From assembly GCF_004331265.1 (NCBI RefSeq), contig NZ_SJOO01000001.1:372001-436000 (forward strand): DNA of 64,000 bases, in the 5' to 3' direction. Shown one piece after another: positions 7,566 through 17,597 of this stretch. Made by a program: the position numbers and the translations under genes. This DNA comes from Enterobacter wuhouensis. GTDB taxonomy: Bacteria > Pseudomonadota > Gammaproteobacteria > Enterobacterales > Enterobacteriaceae. Positions within the stretch are counted from its first letter, which is position 1; every line of letters begins with the position of its first letter. The notes under the pieces are model-generated. The model was not told where the DNA came from and ran no database searches. It saw only the letters and a program-made list of their open reading frames with translations.

Positions 7566-9550
7566 CGCATTTTTCGTGACTGATAGCGCTTGAGCCATCG
7601 CTCGAATGCGGCAGCGGGCATGGGCTTTGCGAAAAGGAAACCCTGCCGTTCGTTGACGCCGTTCTTAGTCAGAAAGGCGTCTTCTTTTGCGCTCTCCACA
7701 CCTTCGGCAATCACCTGCAGGTTAAGCGCCTGCGCCACGGCCACGATGGCGCGCACCAGTGACTGTGAAATTGATTGCTTATGAATATCCCTGACAAAAG
7801 ACTGGTCGAGCTTAATGGCGTCGATGGGGAAACGGGCGAGCTGTGAAAGGGAAGAATAGCCGGTACCAAAATCATCGAGATGAATTTGTGCGCCAAGCCG
7901 GCTGAACTGCTGGATCACCGAAAGCGCCAGCTCCTCGTTTTCAATCAGGCAGCTTTCCGTCAGCTCAACGTCGATAGGGCAGTATTCAAAATCTAAATCC
8001 TTAAGCGCCTGTTTTAAATCGCTGAAGATAGTTTGGTCGGCCAGCTGACGTGCAGATACGTTTACCGCAACGCGAAGGTTGATCCCCTTGTCGCGCCACT
8101 TTGCCACCTGCCGAACGACGTCGAGCATCACCCAGCGGCCGAGTGGAACAATTAACCCCGACTCTTCCGCGTAGGAAATAAATTCCAGCGGGGGAATAAG
8201 CCCACGCTCCGGCGACTGCCAGCGCACCAGGGCTTCCAGGCTGCGGATTTCACCGCGCCAGGTCATTTTCGGCTGGTAGTGGATCAGGAGCTGATCGTTA
8301 TCGAGCGCTTTGCGCAGGTTGGTATCCAGCCAAAGGTATTCAAATACCCGCTGGTTCATTTCCGGTGAAAAAACGCAGAACTTGCCGCGACCGCTCTCTT
8401 TAGCCGTATACATGGCGGTGTCGGCGTTACGAATGACGCTTTCCCGATCGGTGCCATGCTGCGGCGCCAGGGCAATCCCCAGCGAGCAGCCTGTGTAGAT
8501 CTCAATCAGGCCTATTCTGAACGGCTGGCGTAAGCGCGTCAGGATGCGAGATGCCATCGCTTCCAGGGAACCTTGCGAGGTATCCGTCGCCATGACAATA
8601 AACTCATCGCCGCCGAGACGGGCGAGGGTCTGGCCTTCATCCAGGCAGCTCAGGATCGCGAGGGCTACCGCCTGTAAAAGCTGATCGCCAAACATGTGCC
8701 CGTAGGCATCATTAACTTTTTTGAAGTTATCCAGATCGAGATACACCACGCCAACCTGGGTTTCTCCCCGGGCGTCGATGGCGTCTGAAATCAACTCATG
8801 AATGGCATTCCTGTTTGGCAAACCGGTAATGGTATCGGTATTAGCCAATACGCGCAGGCGCTCCTGGGCACGGCGCTCCTCGGTAATATCGGTGCCTGAA
8901 CAGATAAGGAAAATTTCGTTTTTACCGCTCCCGCTGTGAACAAATTTGTTCCTGAACAGAAACAGCCTTTGACCCTTACGGGTTTTAATCCAGCGCTCAA
9001 CCTCGTAGGAGCTACCGTTGCGAAAAAAGCCGGTGATATTGCGCTTAGAGGCGGCGGCTTCGCTGCGGCTCATAAACAGCTTGAACACGTTCTGGCCGAT
9101 AACTTCCTGTTCTTTCAGGCCGGTATATTCTTCACTCAGCCGGTTGAAGCGTTGAATATTGCCGTGCTGATCGAGAATAACAATGACGGAGTTGGCTTCG
9201 GAAACAACCTGCTCAGCGAAAGAGAGCCCTTGCGCCAGATCGCGGGCTACGGAAGGGGTATCATTCCAGGCCGATGCCGTACCGGCCCACTCCTTTTTAC
9301 TGATTTTACGACCCACCAGATGGACAGGGACGTCAACGCCGTACAGAGACAGCGTCATCGAAATACTGGAGGTAATCACGGTTAGCTCGCGGATAAGGTC
9401 GGCCTGCTCGTCATCCAGCGCAACGACCTGGATCACATCAGCACTTTCGCTGGCTGCCAGATGGAGAGCATTGCTGTCGGCTGTCAGTCGCCACCAGGGA
9501 CTGTGCGTGCCCATGTAGCGAAACAGCAAATTCTGCTCCAGATCGTCCAT
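7562..9550 (-). CDS. pdeR: PAS-GGDEF-EAL protein PdeR (Gmr), RpfR-type DSF receptor
   Basis: Cyclic-di-GMP enzyme of about 662 residues. Order: an N-terminal domain (about 1-105) that in RpfR binds RpfF, a PAS domain (about 110-225) that in RpfR binds the fatty-acid signal, GGDEF (313-317, intact) and EAL (EAL at 439-441; also ELTES and DDFGTGYS, intact). In E. coli it is a trigger phosphodiesterase that restrains DgcM and MlrA and so curli. Paired with rpfF it should link DSF sensing to c-di-GMP. Two consecutive ATGs (9553, 9550) follow a GGGAG site; 9550 best fits the family N-terminus and ribosome spacing. Confidence 0.94.
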   Translation of the reverse strand: MDDLEQNLLFRYMGTHSPWWRLTADSNALHLAASESADVIQVVALDDEQADLIRELTVITSSISMTLSLYGVDVPVHLVGRKISKKEWAGTASAWNDTPSVARDLAQGLSFAEQVVSEANSVIVILDQHGNIQRFNRLSEEYTGLKEQEVIGQNVFKLFMSRSEAAASKRNITGFFRNGSSYEVERWIKTRKGQRLFLFRNKFVHSGSGKNEIFLICSGTDITEERRAQERLRVLANTDTITGLPNRNAIHELISDAIDARGETQVGVVYLDLDNFKKVNDAYGHMFGDQLLQAVALAILSCLDEGQTLARLGGDEFIVMATDTSQGSLEAMASRILTRLRQPFRIGLIEIYTGCSLGIALAPQHGTDRESVIRNADTAMYTAKESGRGKFCVFSPEMNQRVFEYLWLDTNLRKALDNDQLLIHYQPKMTWRGEIRSLEALVRWQSPERGLIPPLEFISYAEESGLIVPLGRWVMLDVVRQVAKWRDKGINLRVAVNVSARQLADQTIFSDLKQALKDLDFEYCPIDVELTESCLIENEELALSVIQQFSRLGAQIHLDDFGTGYSSLSQLARFPIDAIKLDQSFVRDIHKQSISQSLVRAIVAVAQALNLQVIAEGVESAKEDAFLTKNGVNERQGFLFAKPMPAAAFERWLKRYQSRKMR

Positions 9551-9876
9551 CATTTTTCTCCCGCGGCTAGTCATTAGCGCAAAATCTATTCAGTTTAAGT
9601 CGTGTTTTCCGCAGTAAAAGAGCGGCAAAATCGAAGCGAACGTCTTGTTTTTTCCCGTTTTCTTATCTTAAAACGAGTCGGGTTAAAAAAAATACTCAAC
9701 GTATAAAAATTCACGTAACCGAATATGACGGCACTCTTTTACTGTAGATAATTCTGGCGAATTTGGGCGAGGGAAGACTGAAAATTGTCAGAAAAAATGA
9801 AGATTTGTGGGCGAGGGATGAAAGGAAAAAATGTCGGCCTGACCTAAAAGGAAATGGCCGACATTTTAGCAGGTTA
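9551..9876. other. Gene-free stretch between pdeR and rnb
   Basis: About 325 bases with no credible gene. It holds the pdeR leader, an A/T-rich tract (about 9640-9745) and, at its left-hand side for rnb, that gene's terminator. I see no convincing sigma-70 -35/-10 pair for pdeR; an RpoS promoter would be expected from E. coli but I cannot place it. Confidence 0.5.
9828..9867 (-). terminator. Rho-independent terminator of rnb
   Basis: Twelve-base perfect stem, AAAATGTCGGCC paired with GGCCGACATTTT, just beyond the rnb stop; read on the minus strand it ends in TTTTTCC. Confidence 0.85.
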
Positions 9877-11811
9877 TCAGGCGACAGGGCGCGCGATAAT
9901 GCTGCGGGTTTCCATGCGAACTTCGGCGATGTTAACGTCGATCACGTCAGTGACTTTGTAAACCGTTTCACCTTTGATTTGCACCGTACCGTTTTCCTGA
10001 CTGCAGACCAGCTCGTCGCGAACGGCATGCAGGAAAGGCGCGGGGATAAAGGCCACGGCGCCGTTATCGACCAGACGCACGCGCATACCCCCACGGCTGA
10101 TATCAATGATTTCAGCGGCGAAACGGGTGTCGGTCCCGGCTTTGTCCTTCAGGAAGCGGGCATACAGCCAGTCGCCGACGTCGCGTTCCGCCATGCGGTT
10201 CAGGCGGCGGCGCTCGGCCATTTGCAGCGTGGTGTCATCCTGCGGACGCGCAATGGATTCGCCCTTGACGATCGCTTTCAGCAGGCGGTGGTTAACCATA
10301 TCGCCATACTTACGAATCGGAGACGTCCAGGTGGCGTATGCGTCGAGGCCCAGGCCGAAATGTGGACCCGGCTCAGTGCTGATTTCCGCGAAGGACTGGA
10401 ACCGGCGAATGCGACTGTCGAGGAAACCGGACGGCTGGGCATCCAGCTCGCGGCGAAGCTTGCAGAAGCCCGGCAGCGTGAGGACCTCTTCCGGATCGAC
10501 TAGAACGTCGTGGTTCTTCAGCAGGGCGGCCAGCGCTTCCGTGTTCGCGGGATCGAATCCGGTGTGGACGTTGTAAATGCCGAAGCCCAGCCTGTCGCGC
10601 AGTATGCGTGCCGCGCAGATGTTGGCAGAGATCATGGCTTCTTCAACGATGCGGTTCGCAATACGTCGCGGTTCAGCCACGATATCCAGCACTTCCCCTT
10701 TTTCGCCTAATACAAAGCGATAGTCAGGGCGATCCTTGAACACCAGGGCATGGGTTTTACGCCATTCGCTACGGTTCAGGCAGATGCGATGCAGCAGGCG
10801 AATTTGCGCAGCAATGGCGTCGGTTTCAGGTTTCCAGCTGCCGGTATTTTCCAGCCAGTCAGATACGTTGTCGTAAGCCAGCTTAGCTTTGGATTCAATG
10901 GTCGCGGCGAAGAATTCAATATCGTCTTCGATCGTGCCGTCCGCCGCAATCGTCATCCGGCAGGCAAGGACCGGACGCACTTCATTCGGGCGCAGCGAGC
11001 AGAGATCGTCAGAGAGTTCGCGCGGCAGCATAGGGATGTTGAAGCCCGGCAGATAGTTGGTGAACGAGCGCACTTTGGCCATATCGTCCAGCTTGCTGCC
11101 TTCAACAATCCACGCGGTTGGATCGGCAATCGCGACGGTCAGATGCAATTTGCCGTCGGGACCTTCTTCAGCAAACAGCGCGTCATCCATGTCTTCCGTA
11201 CTGGCGCTGTCGATGGTGACGAACTCCAGAGCGGTCAGATCACGACGCGTCAGGCCTTCATCCTGCATTTCGGTCGCGATACCGTCCGGGGCTTCTTTTT
11301 CCAGATTATGGCGCGCCAGCGTAACCCACCACGGCACGAAATGATCGTCGCCAAAGGTGATGAACTGCGTCAGTTCAGCATAAAAACCGCGGTCGCCTTT
11401 CAGAGGATGACGGCGCATTTCTGCGACGGCCCAGTCACCCTCTTTAAAATCATGTTCAACACCACGCTCGGCGCGGCAAGGGATTGCATCCTTCAGCAGG
11501 GGATGATCCGGCACAATGGAAAGACGATCGTCTTTTCTGTGCACTTTGCCCACGAAACGGCTCAGGAACGGTTCGACCAACTCTTCCGGCTCGGCGGATT
11601 CACGTTCCTTTTCGGTATGAATAACGGCCATCACGCGATCGCCGTGCATCACTTTCTTCATCTGCGGTGGCGGAATGAAGTAGCTTTTCTGCCCGTCAAC
11701 TTCAAGGAAGCCAAAGCCCTTTTCCGTGGCTTTTACGACCCCTTCTGCACGCGGCGTCTGGGAATGCAGTTGCTGTTTAAGCTGCGCTAGCAGCGGGTTG
11801 TCCTGAAACAT
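9877..11811 (-). CDS. rnb: Exoribonuclease II
   Basis: 3'-to-5' processive exoribonuclease that degrades mRNA. The 644 residues equal E. coli RNase II: two cold-shock-type RNA-binding domains at the N-terminus, the RNB catalytic domain with D201, D207, D209 and D210 ([16 protein letters not shown]), and a C-terminal S1 domain (about 555-640). Nothing is missing. It is followed by its own terminator and preceded by yciW in the same orientation, with under 100 bases between. Confidence 0.97.
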   Translation of the reverse strand: MFQDNPLLAQLKQQLHSQTPRAEGVVKATEKGFGFLEVDGQKSYFIPPPQMKKVMHGDRVMAVIHTEKERESAEPEELVEPFLSRFVGKVHRKDDRLSIVPDHPLLKDAIPCRAERGVEHDFKEGDWAVAEMRRHPLKGDRGFYAELTQFITFGDDHFVPWWVTLARHNLEKEAPDGIATEMQDEGLTRRDLTALEFVTIDSASTEDMDDALFAEEGPDGKLHLTVAIADPTAWIVEGSKLDDMAKVRSFTNYLPGFNIPMLPRELSDDLCSLRPNEVRPVLACRMTIAADGTIEDDIEFFAATIESKAKLAYDNVSDWLENTGSWKPETDAIAAQIRLLHRICLNRSEWRKTHALVFKDRPDYRFVLGEKGEVLDIVAEPRRIANRIVEEAMISANICAARILRDRLGFGIYNVHTGFDPANTEALAALLKNHDVLVDPEEVLTLPGFCKLRRELDAQPSGFLDSRIRRFQSFAEISTEPGPHFGLGLDAYATWTSPIRKYGDMVNHRLLKAIVKGESIARPQDDTTLQMAERRRLNRMAERDVGDWLYARFLKDKAGTDTRFAAEIIDISRGGMRVRLVDNGAVAFIPAPFLHAVRDELVCSQENGTVQIKGETVYKVTDVIDVNIAEVRMETRSIIARPVA

Positions 11812-11899
11812 AATGTTCTATTTTCGTAGCCATTGAGCGGCTGACAGTTTTACGCGATTCTCACTGCTACAGCAAGCGCTCTTTGGGGAATGAGTCCGG

Positions 11900-12886
11900 T
11901 TATTCCTGTTTGCCAAGCGCGATGCCGAGGCGCTCAAGCCAGCCATAAATAGCGCTCCGCGAGAGCAGGTTAATCGCGCTGACGGCAGACAATCCTTCAT
12001 CGGTTAACGGCGTGAACTGCGCTGCGCTGAAGCGGTCGGGAGAGCAGGTTAAAAGGTCTATCGCAGAAGACAGCACCGCAAGGGACGGCGTTTGGTCTTC
12101 ACGGCAGTGAATGAGGATCTCTCCCGTAAGGTCAAGCAGCGTCGGCTCGTGACAGAGTACCGGCGTCAACGCCTCAAGCGCAGGCTCCGCTTGCCAGCGG
12201 GAAAGGGTTTCAAGCTGTTGTGCGCTGGCGTAACGCAGCTCAACGACGGGCAGAAGCGATACCCACGGTGTGATACAGGGAGGGCGCGCGTGCGGCTGAA
12301 TATGATGTCCCGGCAGCCAGCGTACCGGATGGCCCAGCAGCGCCTGGAAAACAGCGACCACGCGTGCCTGAAAGCCGATGAATCCAATAATCTGATTGAT
12401 AACCACGATGTCAAAGGTTGTCAGCCCGACCTCGTCAAGCTGGCCGTGTGCTTTATCGTCAATGATGTCGGGAGAACTGGCAAGCTGGCGCGCGTACTGC
12501 GTGATTTGCGCCAGACGGCGGTTGCTTTCGCGCGAGGAGTCCGGGCCGGGAAGCGGGGCGAGCAGGGCGGCGTAGTGGTTACAGAGCCTCTGCACGCCGC
12601 ACGCCTGCGCGACCGTCAGCGCGGTACTCAGCCTGTCGTAAGCGCTTAGCGTATGCAAACGATTAACGGCAATTTCAAGCGGAAACAGCATATGGCATAG
12701 GTTTCTGGCAGGGGTAAGCCAGCCAGAACAGGCGGCGACAATCTCGTCAGGCAGGGCTAAATCGAGCAAAAAACGATCGTCGACGTTAGCGGCTTCGGGC
12801 ACCAGAGGCAGAACGTCCGTCTGCGAGTGATTCGACTGGGTTTCATGATACCAGTGGCCTTTGCCGGAAAAACGGCGTTGTTCCAT
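11900..12886 (-). CDS. yciW: YciW, predicted oxidoreductase of sulfur metabolism
   Basis: A 328-residue protein whose N-terminal half (MEQRRFSGKGHWYHETQSNH; RFLLDLALPDEIVAACSGWLTPARNLCHMLFP; VQRLCNHYAALLAPLPGPDSSRESNRRLAQITQYA) matches E. coli YciW. It belongs to the carboxymuconolactone decarboxylase/AhpD-like group; in E. coli it is in the CysB regulon and has been proposed to help cysteine or methionine use, but the reaction is unknown. From memory the K-12 protein is longer (about 375 residues), so the C-terminal half here appears shortened; the frame is clean and ends in LERLGIALGKQE, like the K-12 end, so I read an internal difference rather than a frameshift. Confidence 0.8.
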   Translation of the reverse strand: MEQRRFSGKGHWYHETQSNHSQTDVLPLVPEAANVDDRFLLDLALPDEIVAACSGWLTPARNLCHMLFPLEIAVNRLHTLSAYDRLSTALTVAQACGVQRLCNHYAALLAPLPGPDSSRESNRRLAQITQYARQLASSPDIIDDKAHGQLDEVGLTTFDIVVINQIIGFIGFQARVVAVFQALLGHPVRWLPGHHIQPHARPPCITPWVSLLPVVELRYASAQQLETLSRWQAEPALEALTPVLCHEPTLLDLTGEILIHCREDQTPSLAVLSSAIDLLTCSPDRFSAAQFTPLTDEGLSAVSAINLLSRSAIYGWLERLGIALGKQE

Positions 12887-13002
12887 GGGCGTTCCTTGAT
12901 CTCAAATGGCGATCAATATCCTGGCGTAAGGCGGATGAGGGGAAAAATATTGTTAGGTGATAACAAATAGCAGAACGGAATAACGAAGGGGATAACGGGG
13001 GA

Positions 13003-13033
13003 GGAATAACTCTCTTCCCTTGCGGGAAGAGAG
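13003..13033 (-). terminator. Terminator of fabI
   Basis: Ten-base stem CTCTCTTCCC / GGGAAGAGAG with a TTGC loop directly after the fabI stop. The T-run on the minus strand is poor (GTTATTCC), so efficiency is uncertain. Confidence 0.65.
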
Positions 13034-13041
13034 CGTCAAGC

Positions 13042-13830
13042 TTACTTAATTTCCAGCTCGTTCATTGCAGCGATGTTGAAGCCGCCGTCAACGTGAACCA
13101 CTTCGCCGGAGATACCTGCGGAAAGGTCAGAGCACAGGAATGCTGCAGAGTTACCCACATCTTCGATGGTCACGGTACGGCGAATCGGGGTCACCGCTTC
13201 GCAGTGTGCCAGCATTTTACGGAAATCTTTAATACCGGAAGCCGCCAGAGTACGAATTGGACCCGCAGAGATGCCGTTAACGCGCACGCCTTCTGGACCC
13301 ATTGCGTTCGCCATGTAGCGCACGTTTGCTTCCAGGGAGGCTTTAGCCAGACCCATTACGTTGTAGTTAGGGATTGCACGCTCAGCGCCCAGGTAGGACA
13401 GGGTCAGCAGGGCGGAGCCCGGGTTCAGCATGGCGCGGCAAGATTTAGCCATCGCCACGAAGCTGTAAGAGCTGATGTCGTGAGCGATTTTGAAGCCTTC
13501 ACGGGTAACCGCGTTCACGTAGTCACCGTCCAACTGGTCGCCAGGCGCGAAGCCGATGGAGTGAACGAAACCGTCGAATTTCTCCCACGTTTTAGCCAGT
13601 TCAGCAAACATGCCATCGATGCTTTCGTCTTGAGCAACGTCACATTCCAGAACAATGCTGGAACCCAGCTGCGCGGCAAACTCTTCAACACGGCCTTTCA
13701 GCTTGTCGTTCTGGTAGGTGAACGCCAGCTCAGCGCCTTCGCGGTGCATAGCCTGTGCGATGCCGTATGCGATGGACAGTTTGCTGGCAACGCCGGTCAC
13801 CAGAATGCGCTTACCGGAAAGAAAACCCAT
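13042..13830 (-). CDS. fabI: Enoyl-[acyl-carrier-protein] reductase (NADH)
   Basis: Final reduction step of the fatty-acid elongation cycle and the target of triclosan. The 262-residue short-chain dehydrogenase matches E. coli FabI: NAD-binding [13 protein letters not shown], catalytic Y146, Y156 and K163, and glycine at 93 (SIGFAPG), i.e. the triclosan-sensitive wild-type residue. An open frame extends 27 codons upstream, but 13830 ([10 protein letters not shown]) is the family start and has AAGGA before it. In K-12 ycjD lies between fabI and sapF; here it is absent. Confidence 0.97.
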   Translation of the reverse strand: MGFLSGKRILVTGVASKLSIAYGIAQAMHREGAELAFTYQNDKLKGRVEEFAAQLGSSIVLECDVAQDESIDGMFAELAKTWEKFDGFVHSIGFAPGDQLDGDYVNAVTREGFKIAHDISSYSFVAMAKSCRAMLNPGSALLTLSYLGAERAIPNYNVMGLAKASLEANVRYMANAMGPEGVRVNGISAGPIRTLAASGIKDFRKMLAHCEAVTPIRRTVTIEDVGNSAAFLCSDLSAGISGEVVHVDGGFNIAAMNELEIK

Positions 13831-13954
13831 AGCTTTAATCCTTATATTCATTGTTGTGGCGATCGTCATCTTGTCTGGACAATCGTCGTTAAAACGCGGC
13901 GATAATATCACGTGTCGCGTGCTTAGTTAATCCGACCACTCTTTTGAGGCGTGG

Positions 13955-14761
13955 TTATCTGTCTTTTCGCCACGCATCAGCCGTTAATGCTTCACCAAAA
14001 TGCCCGGCAATCAGTCGCTTAGTCAGTTCATGAAGCGGGGAGGCCAACACGTCCGCCGTGCTTCCACGCTCGACTACTTCACCCTGGTGCATGACCATCA
14101 CCTGGTCGCTGATGTGCTTCATCATGCCGAGGTGTTGGGTGACGTAGATATAAGAGATACCCTGTTTTTCCTGCAATTCCAGCATCAGATTAATTAACTG
14201 CGAACGCATCGACATATCCAGTGAGGCAAGCGCCTCGTCGGCGATAATGACCTTCGGGCGCAAAATCAAGGCGCGCGCCAGCCCCAGACGCTGTTTCTGG
14301 CCGGGCGCGAGCATGTGCGGGTAATAGCTTTCGTGGTCGGGCAGCAGCCCAACCATGCGCAGGGTTTCGAACACGCGCTTGCGGCGCGCTTCGGGCTCCA
14401 GATCGGTATTCAGGCGCAGCGGGAAATCCAGAATTTGCGATATGCGCTGTCGGGGATTGAGGGATGTAGACGGGTCCTGAAAAATCATGCGGATGCGCTG
14501 GCTACGGAAAGAGTAATCCCCGAACGCCAGCGGATGATCGTCTATCAGCACTTCCCCCGCTGAGGGTTCAATCATCCCGGCGAGCATTTTTGCCAGGGTA
14601 GATTTTCCTGACCCGTTTTCACCGATAATTGCCAGAGTCTGTTTTTCGCGCAGCGTAAAGCTCAGCGGCTTAACCGCCTCAACGGTCTGACGGTGAAACA
14701 GCCCGGTACGATAGCGAAAGGTCTTACTCAGGTTACGGACTTCCAGTAAGGTTTCGACCAT
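13955..14761 (-). CDS. sapF: Sap transporter ATPase SapF
   Basis: One of two ATP-binding subunits of the SapBCDF transporter. 268 residues as in E. coli, with Walker A GENGSGKS (about 47-54), Q-loop in MIFQDPS, signature region around LAPGQKQRLGLARAL and Walker B VIIADEAL. In Salmonella Sap is tied to antimicrobial-peptide resistance; in E. coli SapBCDF was reported to export putrescine and SapD to support Trk potassium uptake. The signature reads LAPGQ rather than LSGGQ, as in the family. Last gene of sapABCDF, one base after sapD. Confidence 0.95.
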   Translation of the reverse strand: MVETLLEVRNLSKTFRYRTGLFHRQTVEAVKPLSFTLREKQTLAIIGENGSGKSTLAKMLAGMIEPSAGEVLIDDHPLAFGDYSFRSQRIRMIFQDPSTSLNPRQRISQILDFPLRLNTDLEPEARRKRVFETLRMVGLLPDHESYYPHMLAPGQKQRLGLARALILRPKVIIADEALASLDMSMRSQLINLMLELQEKQGISYIYVTQHLGMMKHISDQVMVMHQGEVVERGSTADVLASPLHELTKRLIAGHFGEALTADAWRKDR

Positions 14762-14762
14762 T

Positions 14763-15755
14763 TCACTCTCTCTCCATGTTCAGCGGGAAATGACAGGCGT
14801 AAAGATGATTTTTGGCTCCCGACAGACGCGGCGTTTCAATGCATTTGCGTTGAGCATAGGGGCAACGAGGACCCAGGCGACAGCCAATCGGCAGCGATTC
14901 CAGCAGGGGGATCGCGCCCGGCAGCGTATTCAGACGACTCTTGTGCGGCATCGCGCTGCCAAAATCAGGGATCGCGCGGATCAGCGCCTGCGTGTACGGA
15001 TGGTGAGGCGTGTTGACCAGCTCTTCGCTGACGGCGGTTTCAACAGTCTGCCCGCAGTACATCACGTCGATTTTATCCGCCCATTTGCTGAGCATTTGCA
15101 GGTCGTGGCTGATGAGCAAAATGGTGGTGTTGTTGTTCTGATTCAGGCGCGTCAGCAGGCGGAAGATCTGCGCCTGGGTAGTCGGCTCCATCGCGTTTGT
15201 AGGTTCATCCGCAATCAGCAGACGCGGCTGGTTGGCGAGGGCGATGGCAATCATCACCTTCTGGCATTCGCCGTCGGTGAGTTCATAAGGGAAACTGCGC
15301 ATCGCATCCTTATGATCTTTAATCCCAACCCGGTGAAGCAATTCAATGGCGCGGCGTTTACGCCAGCCGAAGCGCTGCCACCAGCGGCCCTTATAGGTCC
15401 AGCCGGGAATGTTTTGCATCAGCTGTTTGCCCACGCGCTCGGACGGATCGAGGCAGGACTGGGGCTCCTGGAAGATCATTGAGACGTTGTGACCCACCAG
15501 CTTACGGCGCTCGCGCGGCGAGAGGCGCAGCAGGTCGATATCGTCAAAACGCATACGATCGGCGGTGACGCGCCAGTTGTCTTTCGCGACCCCGCAAATG
15601 GCTTTGGCAATAAGGCTTTTCCCCGAGCCTGACTCACCCACAAGGCCGCGAATTTCGCCTTCTGCAAGCGTAATGCTGATGCGATCGACGGCCTTAACCC
15701 AGCCTTCGCCGGTCTTAAATTCGATGGTGAGGTTGCGGATATCAAGAAGCGGCAT
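14763..15755 (-). CDS. sapD: Sap transporter ATPase SapD
   Basis: Second ATPase subunit of the Sap transporter, 330 residues as in E. coli. Walker A GESGSGKS (about 38-45), signature segment [17 protein letters not shown] (degenerate, as in the family), Walker [14 protein letters not shown]. An oligopeptide/dipeptide-type C-terminal cysteine-rich stretch ([14 protein letters not shown]) is present, which in this subfamily can hold an iron-sulfur cluster. Its ATG overlaps the sapC stop by one base. Confidence 0.96.
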   Translation of the reverse strand: MPLLDIRNLTIEFKTGEGWVKAVDRISITLAEGEIRGLVGESGSGKSLIAKAICGVAKDNWRVTADRMRFDDIDLLRLSPRERRKLVGHNVSMIFQEPQSCLDPSERVGKQLMQNIPGWTYKGRWWQRFGWRKRRAIELLHRVGIKDHKDAMRSFPYELTDGECQKVMIAIALANQPRLLIADEPTNAMEPTTQAQIFRLLTRLNQNNNTTILLISHDLQMLSKWADKIDVMYCGQTVETAVSEELVNTPHHPYTQALIRAIPDFGSAMPHKSRLNTLPGAIPLLESLPIGCRLGPRCPYAQRKCIETPRLSGAKNHLYACHFPLNMERE

Positions 15756-16645
15756 TATTGCACCCCCGCGTTAATGGCACGGCGAATACCGTCACCCAGA
15801 AGGTTAATAAGCAGCACGCTCACCATAATGGCGGCGCCCGGCAGCATAACCGTCCAGGGGGCCACGTAGATAAGTTCCAGCGCATCGCCCAGCATGGCGC
15901 CCCATTCAGGCGAGGGCAACTGCGCGCCCAGATCGAGGAAACCGAGCGCCGCGATGTCCAGAATCGCCATAGACAGGGCGCGGGTGATCTCGGTGACCAG
16001 CCCGGCGGCAATGTTTGGCAGTACGGCAAACCATAAAATGTTGAGCGTAGTGGCACCGTCCAGACGGGCCGCGACAACGTACTCTTTTTCCAGCTCGCCA
16101 TGCACCAGGCTGTAAACCGAACGCACCATGCGCGGCAGAATGGCCAGCCAGACGGCGAACATGGCATGGGAGAGATGCGGCCCGGCAAACGCCACCACGA
16201 TAATCGCCAGCAGCAGAGACGGAATAGAGAGCAGGGTGTCGAGGATGTGATTGAGCACCGCCGAGCGCAGCCCGTGCGTTGAACCGGCAAAGATCCCCAG
16301 CGCCAGCCCACAAATCGTCGCCGCAAGGGTTACCACAAATGCCCCACCGACGGTGGGGGCCGCTCCGCTTAACAGTCGGCTTAATACGTCGCGCCCAAGA
16401 TCGTCTGTTCCCAGGAAGAAGGAGACTTCACCGTAGCGTGACCACGAGGGCGGCAGCAGCTGATAGCCGAGGAACTGCTGATCGATACCGTAAGGCGCAA
16501 ACCACGAGCCAAAGACGCACAGCAATACCAGCCCGCCACAGCCGTACAGGCCAATCATTGCCGTGGTGTCACCATAGAATTTACGCCACACGGTACGTAG
16601 CGCACCGGGCGTGCGCTTTTCACTGTAAACGTTATCGTAAGGCAT
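15755..16645 (-). CDS. sapC: Sap transporter permease SapC
   Basis: Inner-membrane permease of the DppC/OppC type, 296 residues, with an N-terminal extended segment, about six membrane spans and the EAA loop ([23 protein letters not shown]) that contacts the ATPases. It overlaps sapB by 14 bases and sapD by one base, so the operon is tightly coupled. Confidence 0.95.
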   Translation of the reverse strand: MPYDNVYSEKRTPGALRTVWRKFYGDTTAMIGLYGCGGLVLLCVFGSWFAPYGIDQQFLGYQLLPPSWSRYGEVSFFLGTDDLGRDVLSRLLSGAAPTVGGAFVVTLAATICGLALGIFAGSTHGLRSAVLNHILDTLLSIPSLLLAIIVVAFAGPHLSHAMFAVWLAILPRMVRSVYSLVHGELEKEYVVAARLDGATTLNILWFAVLPNIAAGLVTEITRALSMAILDIAALGFLDLGAQLPSPEWGAMLGDALELIYVAPWTVMLPGAAIMVSVLLINLLGDGIRRAINAGVQ

Positions 16646-17597
16646 ACCATTCCTTATGCTTCAACGGGTTGGCCATGGCACCCAAAATATCGGAAATTAC
16701 GTTAACAATAATAACCAGAGAGCCAATCACCATCACCCCTGCGGAGATAGCGGCGTAATCCTGCTGGCGAATAGCGTTAATCATCCAGCGCCCCAGGCCC
16801 GGCCAGCTAAAGACCATCTCGGTGATCATCGCCAGGGTCAGCATGGTCGAGAACTGCAGCCCCAGGCGGGGGATAACGGGCGGCAGCGCGTTGTGAAGGA
16901 CATGACGACGCAAAATGGTCAAACGGGACAGTCCGCGCGTGGCGGCCGCTTTGACATAGTTTTGATCGAAGACGTCAATCGTGCTGATGCGCATCAGACG
17001 AATCACCTCGGTAGTCGGCGCGACGGCCAGCGTCAGCACCGGCAGAACCATATGGCGCAGGGCGCTAACAATCATCTCGTGACGCCAGACGGAATCTGAC
17101 AGCCAGGCATCAATGATGGCGAATCCGCTCACGGTTTTTACTGTATACAGCAGGTCAAAACGACCCGACACCGGCAGCCAGCCCAGGGTGAGAGAGAAGA
17201 AAAGCGTCAGCAGCAGCGCCAGCCAAAATACCGGGATGGAAAAGCCGAGCAGGGCGAGGGCGCTGATAAACTTATCCTGCCACTTGTTGCGATATATCCC
17301 TGCCAGCATCCCCACCGGGATCCCGACCATCAGGGCAAAGCTGAAGGCCAGAATGCACAGCTCCATGGTGGCCGGGAAAACGTCTTTCAGCTGTTCGGAA
17401 ATCAACTGCCCGTTAATGCTCGAAACGCCAAAGTCCCAGTGCAGCACGCCGTTGAACCAGAAGGCCCAGGCATCCCACAGTGAAGAGCCCTGAAGCGGCG
17501 CGTGCGGGGTGAAATAGCTCAGGCTGAAGCCCACGATGGTCAGGAAAAAGAGCGTCACCAGCAGCAGCAGGAGACGACGTAAGGTGTAAATGATCAT
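16632..17597 (-). CDS. sapB: Sap transporter permease SapB
   Basis: DppB/OppB-type permease, 321 residues as in E. coli, with an N-terminal membrane span ([25 protein letters not shown]) and the EAA loop ([25 protein letters not shown]). The start overlaps the sapA stop by four bases (ATGA). Confidence 0.95.
   Translation of the reverse strand: MIIYTLRRLLLLLVTLFFLTIVGFSLSYFTPHAPLQGSSLWDAWAFWFNGVLHWDFGVSSINGQLISEQLKDVFPATMELCILAFSFALMVGIPVGMLAGIYRNKWQDKFISALALLGFSIPVFWLALLLTLFFSLTLGWLPVSGRFDLLYTVKTVSGFAIIDAWLSDSVWRHEMIVSALRHMVLPVLTLAVAPTTEVIRLMRISTIDVFDQNYVKAAATRGLSRLTILRRHVLHNALPPVIPRLGLQFSTMLTLAMITEMVFSWPGLGRWMINAIRQQDYAAISAGVMVIGSLVIIVNVISDILGAMANPLKHKEWYALR

Noticed and set aside
9763..11790. 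Long plus-strand open frames (246 and 346 codons) opposite rnb
   Set aside because: They are mirror images of the rnb reading frame, have no ribosome sites or recognisable domains, and the rnb protein is full length and conserved.
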